From DATIHK01 sp035480775 (GTDB lineage Bacteria; Patescibacteriota; WWE3; UBA101185; UBA10185), in the NCBI GenBank assembly GCA_035480775.1, contig DATIHK010000058.1, positions 1 through 10,858 of the forward strand: a stretch of DNA of 10,858 bases, given 5' to 3'. The notes below the pieces were generated by a model. That model was not told the origin of the DNA and searched no databases. It saw only the letters and a program-made list of their open reading frames with translations. Made by a program: the position numbers and the translations under genes. Of the stretch, positions 1 through 5,366 are shown one piece after another. Position 1 is the first letter of the stretch, and each line of letters starts with the position of its first letter.

Positions 1-514
1 ATTTAAATACCTGACAACGTGACTTAATAGTATCCGGGACTTTATGAGCCTCAGTCGTACACAATACAAATACTACATTTTTTGGAGGTTCTTCAAGAGT
101 CTTTAACAAAGCGTTAAAAGCTTCGGTAGTAAGCATATGAACTTCATCGATAATATAAACTTTTTTACTTCCTGTTGACGGAGCAAGCTTGATTTTGTCT
201 TTTAAATCTCTAATGTCATCAATTCCCCGATTACTGGCAGCATCTATTTCGATTAAATCCATAAAATTACCATTTTGAATCGCTTTGCAATTGGGACATT
301 TATTACAAGGGTCACCATTTTTTTGTAGATCTGTACAATTAGCAGCTTTGGCTAAGATTCTGGCGGTAGTAGTCTTGCCAGTACCACGAGGACCAATAAA
401 TAAATAAGCATGAGAAAGTTTATTGGTTGCAACTTCGTTCATTAGAGCATCTGCTGCTGCATTTGGTTGAGAAATTTCAGTAAATATTTGAGGTCGATAC
501 TTGGTATAAAACAT
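1..514 (-). CDS. dnaX: DNA polymerase III subunit gamma/tau, N-terminal part (3' end cut by window edge)
   Basis: This is the clamp-loader ATPase of the replicative DNA polymerase; it loads the sliding clamp onto primed DNA. The visible 171 residues hold the start of the AAA+ module. They include the 'YxxKYRP' N-terminus, Walker A GPRGTGKT (about 41-48), the zinc module C60-x9-C70-x2-C73-x2-C76, Walker [11 protein letters not shown] (119-128), the LLKTLEEPP block (137-144) and the sensor/SRC region (CTTE..SRCQ, 152-168). All the expected signatures are present, so the ATPase should be active. The ATG at 514 is chosen because AAGGA lies 6 nt upstream and the protein begins as the family does. 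The gene follows pth, but a good promoter in the gap suggests it is transcribed separately. The gamma/tau C-terminal part and any frameshift site lie outside the window. Confidence 0.97.
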   Translation of the reverse strand, partial: MFYTKYRPQIFTEISQPNAAADALMNEVATNKLSHAYLFIGPRGTGKTTTARILAKAANCTDLQKNGDPCNKCPNCKAIQNGNFMDLIEIDAASNRGIDDIRDLKDKIKLAPSTGSKKVYIIDEVHMLTTEAFNALLKTLEEPPKNVVFVLCTTEAHKVPDTIKSRCQVFK

Positions 515-520
515 AATAAG

Positions 521-561
521 TCCTTGTTAAAGAAGTATACATTTTATGATTAGTCAATCAA
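521..561 (-). promoter_or_regulatory. Putative dnaX promoter and ribosome binding site
   Basis: Reading the minus strand, a -35-like TTGATT (561-556), a 16-bp spacer and a -10 TATACT (539-534, 5/6 to consensus) precede dnaX. The transcript would start near 527, giving a leader of only about 13 nt. AAGGA (525-521) sits 6 nt before the ATG, one of the few plausible Shine-Dalgarno sites in the window. The assignment comes from motif matching only. Confidence 0.5.
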
Positions 562-566
562 CTAAT
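549..566. repeat. Short inverted repeat overlapping the dnaX -35
   Basis: ATTAGT and ACTAAT form a 6-bp perfect inverted repeat around a 6-nt centre, spanning the putative dnaX -35 box just after the pth stop. It has no T-tract, so it is a poor terminator. It could be an operator-like site or could be chance in AT-rich DNA. Confidence 0.25.
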
Positions 567-574
567 TGTTGTTG

Positions 575-1072
575 TTAAAAGTCGAAAGAAGGCTCGATAC
601 TGCTTATAAATTCAAGCTCTTGCTTAGAAAATTTAGTCAAAACCCAATCTTCAACATCATAATTATTATTGTTAGGTCTCCCTACTCCTACTCTATAACG
701 CCAAAATCTTTGAGTACCAAGTTTTTCAATAATATCTAGTACTCCATGGTGGCCTGCGGCGCCAGAATCAAATTGTTTTTTGATTTTTCCAAACTCTAGG
801 TCTACATCATCATGGATTATTAGCAGTTGTTCTGGCTGAGTGTTAAAGTAATTTAGCAAATACGACACGGAGCTGCCAGAATTATTCATAAATGTTTGCG
901 GTTTTACCAAAAGAACGTCGTTAATCTTAATAATTTCTGATTTGGATTTAGAATCACTATGCCAAGTAAGATTATTTTTGGCTGCAAAGGTATCTAAGAT
1001 TATAAATCCTGTATTATGTTTTGAATTTTGAAATTGTTCTCCGGGATTTCCAAGTCCTGCTACTATCTTCAT
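575..1072 (-). CDS. pth: Peptidyl-tRNA hydrolase (bacterial Pth type)
   Basis: Pth releases tRNA from peptidyl-tRNAs that drop off the ribosome, so it recycles tRNA in the cytoplasm. At 165 residues it is shorter than the usual 185-195. Recognisable elements are the GLGNPG N-terminus (Asn9, equivalent to E. coli Asn10), catalytic His19 in KHNTG (E. coli His20), KPQTFMNNSG with Asn63 (E. coli Asn68) and HDDVDL with Asp88. The GxGGHNG loop reads GAAGHHG here, so His109 stands where E. coli has Asn114, a residue that contacts the tRNA end. RVGVGRP follows as in the family. The start lies 2 nt after the ybeY stop with no clear ribosome binding site, which suggests translational coupling as the last gene of the rpsU-yqeY-ybeY-pth operon. 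Confidence 0.95.
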   Translation of the reverse strand: MKIVAGLGNPGEQFQNSKHNTGFIILDTFAAKNNLTWHSDSKSKSEIIKINDVLLVKPQTFMNNSGSSVSYLLNYFNTQPEQLLIIHDDVDLEFGKIKKQFDSGAAGHHGVLDIIEKLGTQRFWRYRVGVGRPNNNNYDVEDWVLTKFSKQELEFISSIEPSFDF

Positions 1073-1074
1073 TC

Positions 1075-1404
1075 TTATGATTTTACACCATGTACTGATT
1101 TTTCATCATCGTCTTTGTGATGAACACCTAGCAAATGCAAAACTCCGTGAGCTACAAGCTCAGCTACTTCGTGTTCGTAGGTATTTTTGTACTTGGCAGC
1201 TTGCCTTTTTGCTTGTTCCCTATTTACTAAAACGTCGCCAAGATAATAGGTTCCATCTTCGCTATCTTCATTAACTTCAAATGAAAGCACATCCGTTGTA
1301 TAGTCGCGCTTAAGATATTTTTTGTTGGCTGCTTTTATCTCAGCATCATCTGAGATCTTAACTCCTATATATAAAGGTTTCTTAGAGGATAACGGCTTCT
1401 GCAT
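1075..1404 (-). CDS. ybeY: Endoribonuclease YbeY (rRNA maturation factor), compact form
   Basis: YbeY is a zinc-dependent single-strand endoribonuclease used in 16S rRNA 3'-end maturation and ribosome quality control. The signature H-x3-H-x5-H is intact (His86, His90, His96, in HGVLHLLGVHH). The family's TDVLSFE (37-43) and LGDVLVNREQA (55-65) blocks are also clear. The usual GYDH reads GVHH, with His95 in place of the common Asp. At 109 residues it lacks about 25-30 N-terminal residues (first strand and helix) and some C-terminal residues compared with typical 150-residue members. The upstream frame is closed by a stop inside yqeY and has no other ATG, so the short N-terminus appears genuine. 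It begins 3 nt after the yqeY stop, without a strong ribosome binding site. Confidence 0.92.
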   Translation of the reverse strand: MQKPLSSKKPLYIGVKISDDAEIKAANKKYLKRDYTTDVLSFEVNEDSEDGTYYLGDVLVNREQAKRQAAKYKNTYEHEVAELVAHGVLHLLGVHHKDDDEKSVHGVKS

Positions 1405-1406
1405 AA

Positions 1407-1709
1407 TTAAGCCTGTTGCGGAGCAAATTCATTTTGTAGTTGATTTAAAACCTCTAGTTGAGCTGACTCGTTATCAATAAGGTCTTGTCTATTGGCGCGT
1501 TTAAAATCTTCTATGGCTTCGCCGTGTTTTTTGATTTGCTTTTTTAAAACTGCCAAAATAACCTCATCTGTAAGCTCTTGTTTTAACGGTCGTAACTCGA
1601 TTTCTTTATTTTTTATACCGGCAAGGAGATAACGCAAAACAGAAAGCCTCAATTCATCTTTGGCTTTTTGAGCAGCGATTAATTTGCTCTGTAACTCGAT
1701 TAATATCAT
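1407..1709 (-). CDS. yqeY: YqeY/GatB tail-related protein, short form
   Basis: This belongs to the YqeY family, which is related to the tRNA-interacting tail of GatB and is often encoded beside rpsU. Its exact role is unsettled. The conserved N-terminal helical part is visible: [22 protein letters not shown] (about 17-38), the [24 protein letters not shown] helix (46-69) and an R-x-DLID motif (73-78). The protein stops at residue 100, just where the family normally reads 'yLPeQLs' and continues for another 45-50 residues, so the C-terminal helical bundle is missing. No continuation is seen in another frame, since ybeY begins at once. The ATG overlaps the rpsU stop by 4 nt (ATGA), a typical coupling junction. 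Confidence 0.87.
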   Translation of the reverse strand: MILIELQSKLIAAQKAKDELRLSVLRYLLAGIKNKEIELRPLKQELTDEVILAVLKKQIKKHGEAIEDFKRANRQDLIDNESAQLEVLNQLQNEFAPQQA

Positions 1710-1894
1710 TTAAGTTTTTCCAAATATATTTTTCGAGCAATTTCTTTATTTCTTTGTCTTTTTAGCTCACTTGGCTTTTGATAACGCTCACGGTCTTTAA
1801 GTTCTTGAAGAACTCCTGATTTGTGTACTTCTCTATTAAACCTTCTTAAGGCTTGTTCCAAGCTTTCGCCATGTCTAACTTTAATCTTTGTCAT
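1706..1894 (-). CDS. rpsU: 30S ribosomal protein S21 (bS21)
   Basis: bS21 is a small basic protein on the 30S platform, close to the 3' end of 16S rRNA, and it affects mRNA binding during initiation. The 62-residue product has the family pattern [18 protein letters not shown] (6-23), [17 protein letters not shown] (27-43) and a Lys/Arg-rich tail. An in-frame TAA directly precedes the ATG at 1894, so no longer start is possible. The gene ends in TGA within the ATGA junction with yqeY, which shows that UGA is a stop in this organism. It is the first gene of the rpsU-yqeY-ybeY-pth operon. Its leader has a displaced GGAGG, an inverted repeat and a possible leader ORF, described separately. Confidence 0.96.
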   Translation of the reverse strand: MTKIKVRHGESLEQALRRFNREVHKSGVLQELKDRERYQKPSELKRQRNKEIARKIYLEKLK

Positions 1895-1927
1895 TTATAC
1901 ACGCGCAAACAATAAATGTTTGCACAA
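1895..1927 (-). other. Possible 10-codon leader ORF directly upstream of rpsU
   Basis: A UUG codon (1927-1925) lies 5 nt after GGAGG (1937-1933) and opens a 10-codon frame reading M-C-K-H-L-L-F-A-R-V. Its UAA (1897-1895) abuts the rpsU AUG with no gap. A GUG at 1925, 7 nt after GGAGG, would instead open a 14-codon frame that ends inside rpsU. The GGAGG itself is 38 nt from the rpsU AUG, too far for normal use. Whether the frame is translated cannot be told from the sequence. The alternative is that the hairpin at 1902-1926 brings GGAGG closer to the rpsU start. Confidence 0.35.
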
Positions 1928-1937
1928 ATACACCTCC
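1902..1937 (-). promoter_or_regulatory. rpsU leader: GGAGGUG followed by a stem-loop
   Basis: Downstream of GGAGGUG (1937-1931), the mRNA contains GCAAACA-UUUAU-UGUUUGC (1923-1905). This is a perfect 7-bp stem with a 5-nt loop, extendable to 10 bp through U·G, G-C and U·G pairs (1926-1902). If folded, it shortens the distance from GGAGG to the rpsU AUG from 38 nt to about 13 nt. Autoregulation of bS21 through a strong Shine-Dalgarno has been reported in Bacteroidota. A similar control here is inference. Confidence 0.45.
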
Positions 1938-1977
1938 AACTCCAAAAAAATCAACTTTTTATTAACTTAATAGCGAC

Positions 1978-2006
1978 AGTATATCTTTGACTGTAAATTT
2001 ATGCAA
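1978..2006 (-). promoter_or_regulatory. rpsU: Putative promoter of the rpsU-yqeY-ybeY-pth operon
   Basis: On the minus strand, TTGCAT (2006-2001, 3/6 to the -35 consensus) is followed by a 17-bp spacer and TATACT (1983-1978, 5/6 to the -10). The predicted start near 1971 gives a leader of about 77 nt containing the GGAGG, the hairpin and the possible leader ORF. The gap from 1895 to 2072 holds nothing else recognisable apart from the weak hairpin at 2009-2026. Confidence 0.5.
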
Positions 2007-2008
2007 AT

Positions 2009-2026
2009 CTTTGTGTATCAACAAAG
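2009..2026 (-). terminator. Weak hairpin after rseP, possible terminator
   Basis: CTTTGT and ACAAAG form a 6-bp stem around a 6-nt loop, about 47 nt after the rseP stop and just before the rpsU -35. No run of T follows it, so it would be at best a weak intrinsic terminator for the rpsB-tsf-frr-rseP transcript. Confidence 0.25.
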
Positions 2027-2072
2027 GTTGTAGTAGTGAGTAATAAATGGAATCGATTATTTCTTGATATAA

Positions 2073-3221
2073 CTAGCCAAAAAGGTTGCCCACATCTTTT
2101 AAAGTTATCAGAACAATAAGACCTAATAAAAGTATCATCCCCCACTTGTGAATTTGAGACTCGATATGAACATTCATTTTTTTGCCAGTTATCATTTCGA
2201 TCACCACAAAAAGCAATCTGCCTCCGTCAAGGGCTGGAAAAGGCATAATATTCAAAAAAGCTAGACTTAAAGACATAAGCGCAACAAAATCCACCATACC
2301 TAAAAATGCTTGAGTTCCGCCGTAGTTAAGAATTCCGCCAATAACAGTGTAAATACCAACTGGACCCGCTACTCCCTCAGAAACCGGCGCAGCGCTCTTA
2401 GACTCTACTGATAAGCCAATTAACTTACCAAATACGAATTTAGAGTAAGCAAGCATGTTGTAGGCCTGCATAGGACCAGCTAAAAGCTTATTCCAACCTT
2501 GGCTATAGTCGATGACAATACTTTTTGATAAAAATACTCCTAAAATACCCTTACCTTGTGAACTTTTCTGCGGAGTTGCAGAGACTGTGCGCAGATTGTG
2601 CTTGGTATTTTGCTTTTCGTCCATTAATAACAACGATACTTTTTGCCCGGCTTTATCGGCTACTTCGCGGCGGACATCGGCAATGCTGTATACGGGTTTG
2701 TTGTTGATTTCTAAAATAGCTTCTCCGGGTTCAATTCCTGCTAAATCAGCTGCGGATCCTTTTTCCATAGAAGTGACAACTGTATTTATTGAAGTCACAT
2801 TGCCAAATCTGAAGTTGTAATCAAAAATTAGCGGAAGATTGAGTGTTTTGAATCCTGTAAAGAAAAAGAAAACATAGTATAAGGCTAAAGCCAAAACGAC
2901 ATTCATAAATACTCCAGCCGAAAGAATAATAGCTCTTTGCAACGCAGTTTTAGACATAAAGTTAGAAGAATCGTGTCTAGCTGCTTTTATTTCAGCTGTA
3001 TCTTCTAAATCTTCCCCAGCCAAACGAACAAATCCACCAAAAGGTAGCCAATTTAGTGAATAAACAGTATCCCCTATTTTCTTTTTTATAGCGGTTGGAG
3101 GAATACCTAAACCAAATTCTTCTACATGCACTCCCATTTTTTTAGCAGCAAAAAAATGACCAAATTCGTGCACCAAAACAAGAATAGACATTATTAAAAT
3201 AAAAACTAAAAGTGTTAACAT
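2073..3221 (-). CDS. rseP: RseP/site-2 family intramembrane zinc metalloprotease
   Basis: This is a membrane-embedded protease of the S2P/RseP family, which cleaves transmembrane segments of substrates such as anti-sigma factors or signal-peptide remnants. The first membrane helix carries the zinc motif HEFGH (His18, Glu19, His22). A hydrophobic segment follows at about 95-122, then a single PDZ domain (about 138-232, with GSAADLAGIEPGEAILEING-like sequence), a third hydrophobic segment at 304-328 containing NIMPFPALDGGR (third zinc ligand Asp332), and a last helix at 360-375. All catalytic residues are present and 382 residues is normal for one-PDZ members. It starts 6 nt after the frr stop with no Shine-Dalgarno. 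The natural substrate cannot be told from this window, as no anti-sigma factor is seen. Confidence 0.95.
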   Translation of the reverse strand: MLTLLVFILIMSILVLVHEFGHFFAAKKMGVHVEEFGLGIPPTAIKKKIGDTVYSLNWLPFGGFVRLAGEDLEDTAEIKAARHDSSNFMSKTALQRAIILSAGVFMNVVLALALYYVFFFFTGFKTLNLPLIFDYNFRFGNVTSINTVVTSMEKGSAADLAGIEPGEAILEINNKPVYSIADVRREVADKAGQKVSLLLMDEKQNTKHNLRTVSATPQKSSQGKGILGVFLSKSIVIDYSQGWNKLLAGPMQAYNMLAYSKFVFGKLIGLSVESKSAAPVSEGVAGPVGIYTVIGGILNYGGTQAFLGMVDFVALMSLSLAFLNIMPFPALDGGRLLFVVIEMITGKKMNVHIESQIHKWGMILLLGLIVLITLKDVGNLFG

Positions 3222-3227
3222 AATAAC

Positions 3228-3776
3228 TTAAACTGACATTAGATCGGTCTTTTTTGCTTCTCCTAAAGTATCGGCTTGAGAAACAAAATCTTTGACTACA
3301 TCTTCAACTTGCTCTTTTTGCGAAAATTTATCATCTTCACCAATTTTTTTATCAGAAAAATCTTTATCAATTTCTTTCATAACTTCTTGGCGAACATTTC
3401 TCATAGAATTTTTGCACTCTTCTATTTTTACCGAAACTACTTTTACAAATTCTTTGCGGCGTTCTTCAGTTAGTGCTGGAATAGGCACTCTCACTTGTGT
3501 GCTATCAACGACAGGATTTACTTTTAAATCGCTTTCTAATATAGCTGTACCTATGGCTTTTAATAAAGACTTATCCCAGGGTGCTACTACCAAATTTTGA
3601 GGGTCGAGTAAAGTTATTGAACCTACTTCTTTTAAAGTCATCTTTGCTCCATAAGCATCGACAACAATATTTTCTAGTAATGAAGGCGTCGCGCGTCCTG
3701 TGCGAATTTGTGAAAGTTCTGATTTTAAGTGATCAAGAGATTTTGCAAGTTTGGATTTTAGATTGTTTGCGTCCAT
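3228..3776 (-). CDS. frr: Ribosome recycling factor
   Basis: RRF acts with EF-G to split the post-termination ribosome. The 182-residue product is full length for the family. It shows the helix-1 signature SELSQIRTGRATPSLLENI (about 19-37), the domain II region VDAYGAKMTLKEVGSITLLDPQNLVVAPWD (39-68), PIPALTEERRKEFVK (98-112) and the RNVRQEVMKEI helix (127-137). It lies 18 nt after tsf, with a weak AGGA about 14 nt before its ATG. In most bacteria pyrH sits between tsf and frr, but here it is absent. Confidence 0.97.
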   Translation of the reverse strand: MDANNLKSKLAKSLDHLKSELSQIRTGRATPSLLENIVVDAYGAKMTLKEVGSITLLDPQNLVVAPWDKSLLKAIGTAILESDLKVNPVVDSTQVRVPIPALTEERRKEFVKVVSVKIEECKNSMRNVRQEVMKEIDKDFSDKKIGEDDKFSQKEQVEDVVKDFVSQADTLGEAKKTDLMSV

Positions 3777-3794
3777 AAGGTCATTCTATCCTAA

Positions 3795-4253
3795 TTAGCC
3801 TAAAACAGAAAGGCGTACAAAGTTTTTTAATTCGATTTTTTCGCCTACTTTCGCTGTTACAGCGGCGATTAAATCAGAAATCTTTTTTGAAGGATCACGA
3901 ACATACTCGGCTGCCAAAAATGATTCAATTGAAGGATACTCTTCTGTTGCAGCTTGAAGCGCGAGTTCATGGCAAAGTTTTTTAAAGTCTTCGGTACGAG
4001 CGACAAAATCTGTTTCGCAAGCAAGACTAATCATACTTCCAATTTTTCCATTTGCATGAACGTAGGCATATACTAAGCCGTCTTTGGTTTCGCGATCTTG
4101 CTTTTTAGCAGCTTTAGCAATCCCCTTTTTGGCTAGTTCTTCTTTGGCTTTTTGCTCATCTCCACCATTATTTTCGAGCGCTTGTTTTACTTCTAAAACA
4201 CCAGCTCCTGTTTCTTCACGAATTCTTTTTATTAAATCTACATCAATTGGCAT
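3795..4253 (-). CDS. tsf: Translation elongation factor Ts, short form
   Basis: EF-Ts is the nucleotide exchange factor that returns EF-Tu from its GDP to its GTP form. The N-terminal UBA-like domain (about 1-45, REETGAGVLEVKQAL) is followed by one core subdomain with the conserved TDFVAR (81-86), whose Asp-Phe pair inserts into EF-Tu. At 152 residues it lacks the second core repeat and the coiled coil found in 280-residue proteobacterial forms, so it resembles the compact one-subdomain type known from Thermus and others. Its ATG overlaps the rpsB stop by 1 nt (TAATG), which points to reinitiation coupling with S2 synthesis. Confidence 0.96.
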   Translation of the reverse strand: MPIDVDLIKRIREETGAGVLEVKQALENNGGDEQKAKEELAKKGIAKAAKKQDRETKDGLVYAYVHANGKIGSMISLACETDFVARTEDFKKLCHELALQAATEEYPSIESFLAAEYVRDPSKKISDLIAAVTAKVGEKIELKNFVRLSVLG

Positions 4254-5179
4254 TATTTAGTTTCTTTCTTTATTTTAGGACTTTTTTTGGCTTTTTTCTC
4301 GGGTTCTGCGGCTTTTTCAACTTTAACAGGTTCAACTACTGCAACTGGTTCTGCTGGAAGGGTTTCAGCTATAATCGCTGCATCAGCAAGTGGAGTTATT
4401 TCGGCTATATCAGTTTTTATAACAACTTCTTCTACAGGAGCGGCAGCTTTAGCTTTATCGGCTGCTACTTTTTCTTTATTTTTAGCAAAATCTACGTAAC
4501 CTTCTTCAATCGCATCTCCAATTGATTTCATAATAACTGCGATAGATTTGATAGCATCATCATTTGCAGGAATCACATGTTTAATATCTGTTGGATCACA
4601 GTTAGTGTCGATTAAAGCAACAACTGGAACTCCTGCCGATTTTGCTTCTCGAACTGAGGTTCTTTCACGCTTAGAATCAACTATAAATAGTACATCCGGA
4701 TTAGACTTTAATCCCACAATTCCACCTATATTTCTTTGGAGTTTTATGATTTCGCGGTCAATTAAGAGTCTCTCTTTTTTTGTATACTTTTCTAGTTCTC
4801 CGTTTTCTTTTTGGCGTAAATAATTTAAAAGTTTGTCGATGTTACGCTTGATGACTCTAAAGTTGGTAATTGTTCCGCCAATCCAGCGTTCTGTAACATA
4901 AAAAGCTCCACTTCTTTTGGCTTCAGCTTCGATAACTTCGTGAGCTTGTTTCTTAGTTCCCACAAAAACGATTTGCTTACCTTCTGAGGCTTGTTGATAC
5001 AAAAATTCACAAGCATCTTTAAGCAATTGTTCAGTTTTTTCTAAATCGATAATGTGGATGTTTTTTTTAACGGTGTAGATGTAAGGCTCCATTTTTGGAT
5101 TCCATCGTTTGGTCTGATGTCCATAATGAGCACCTGCGTCTAGTAGTTCTTCGATTTTTGGTAGTTTATACTTTGCCAT
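4253..5179 (-). CDS. rpsB: 30S ribosomal protein S2 (uS2) with C-terminal extension
   Basis: uS2 is a late-assembling 30S protein that helps bind S1 and the mRNA track. The core (about 1-232) is typical: LLDAGAHYGHQTKRWNPKM (12-30), IHIIDLEKT (41-49), FVGTKKQA (72-79), RWIGGTITNF (98-107), LKSNPDVLFIVDS (157-169) and GVPVVALIDTNCDP (183-196). A tail of about 76 residues (233-308) is rich in Ala, Pro, Val, Glu and Lys, ends very basic and looks disordered. It is not part of the ordinary 230-260 residue protein. The start has no Shine-Dalgarno; instead an anti-SD-like UCCUCC lies 9 nt before the AUG and is paired in a leader hairpin. Confidence 0.96.
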   Translation of the reverse strand: MAKYKLPKIEELLDAGAHYGHQTKRWNPKMEPYIYTVKKNIHIIDLEKTEQLLKDACEFLYQQASEGKQIVFVGTKKQAHEVIEAEAKRSGAFYVTERWIGGTITNFRVIKRNIDKLLNYLRQKENGELEKYTKKERLLIDREIIKLQRNIGGIVGLKSNPDVLFIVDSKRERTSVREAKSAGVPVVALIDTNCDPTDIKHVIPANDDAIKSIAVIMKSIGDAIEEGYVDFAKNKEKVAADKAKAAAPVEEVVIKTDIAEITPLADAAIIAETLPAEPVAVVEPVKVEKAAEPEKKAKKSPKIKKETK

Positions 5180-5188
5180 AATATTTTC

Positions 5189-5237
5189 GGAGGATTTACA
5201 ACGTTAGTAATAAAAACAGTTAAACGGTGTTTCCTCC
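5189..5237 (-). promoter_or_regulatory. rpsB: rpsB leader stem-loop pairing GGAGGA with UCCUCC
   Basis: In the mRNA, GGAGGA (5237-5232) can pair with UCCUCC (5194-5189). After a small internal loop, ACACCGUU (5230-5223) pairs with AACGUUGU (5205-5198) with one mismatch, leaving a 17-nt apical loop. The hairpin ends 9 nt before the rpsB AUG. It hides the only strong Shine-Dalgarno-like motif near the gene. E. coli S2 is known to repress its own rpsB-tsf mRNA through a structured leader; equivalent control here is inference. Confidence 0.45.
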
Positions 5238-5272
5238 TTTTTCTTTTGGATCTTGCTTGTGCAATCTCCTCA

Positions 5273-5305
5273 CTTGAAAGCACTTACGTGCCAGGAAGTT
5301 TCAAG
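5273..5305 (-). promoter_or_regulatory. Bulged hairpin with GUAA tetraloop in the rpsB leader
   Basis: The mRNA segment folds as CUUGAAA (5305-5299), a 7-nt one-sided bulge CUUCCUG (5298-5292), GCAC (5291-5288), a GUAA loop (5287-5284), GUGC (5283-5280) and UUUCAAG (5279-5273). All 11 pairs are Watson-Crick and the loop fits the GNRA class. It would begin about 3 nt after the predicted transcription start. The bulge could pair with AGGAA at 5235-5231 as a pseudoknot. This may be a protein-binding leader element. Confidence 0.45.
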
Positions 5306-5314
5306 ACAGTGTGT

Positions 5315-5343
5315 ACGTTACCAAATAATTTTGGAATTGGCAA
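5315..5343 (-). promoter_or_regulatory. rpsB: Putative promoter of the rpsB-tsf-frr-rseP operon
   Basis: On the minus strand, TTGCCA (5343-5338, 5/6 to the -35) is separated by 17 bp from TAACGT (5320-5315). That -10 keeps the three most conserved positions and is preceded by an extended -10 TGG (5323-5321). Transcription would start near 5308, giving a leader of about 129 nt. The -35 lies within the spacer of the divergent kinase promoter, so the two polymerases should compete. Confidence 0.5.
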
Positions 5344-5358
5344 GAGATTATGTATGAT
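5331..5358 (+). promoter_or_regulatory. Putative promoter of the kinase gene, giving a leaderless mRNA
   Basis: TTGGAA (5331-5336, 4/6 to the -35), a 16-bp spacer and TATGAT (5353-5358, 5/6 to the -10) precede the kinase gene. The expected start point (about 5365-5367) falls on or next to the A of its ATG at 5367, and no Shine-Dalgarno is present, so the transcript would be leaderless. Confidence 0.45.
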
Positions 5359-5366
5359 ATGCGCAA

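Noticed and set aside
1..514. Programmed frameshift producing the gamma form of DnaX
   Set aside because: Only the N-terminal ATPase part is in the window; the slippery-site region lies beyond the edge.
1405..1450. Frameshift splitting a longer YqeY
   Set aside because: No frame after the stop encodes the expected C-terminal helices; ybeY starts 2 nt later and is a good YbeY from its beginning.
1706..1708. Possible use of UGA as a sense codon (Gracilibacteria/SR1 code 25)
   Set aside because: rpsU ends normally at TGA at the expected S21 length and all other genes close with TAA or TAG without internal TGA, so the standard bacterial code fits.
3276..3473. Plus-strand Phe/Ile-rich open frame that could look like a small membrane protein
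   Set aside because: It lies fully antisense to frr, which is certain. The Phe and Ile residues mirror Lys and Glu codons of RRF.
4287..4499. Plus-strand open frame rich in Ala, Ser and Thr
   Set aside because: It is antisense to the low-complexity S2 tail; its composition is explained by the repeated GCx/GTT codons on the other strand, and it has no promoter or ribosome binding site.
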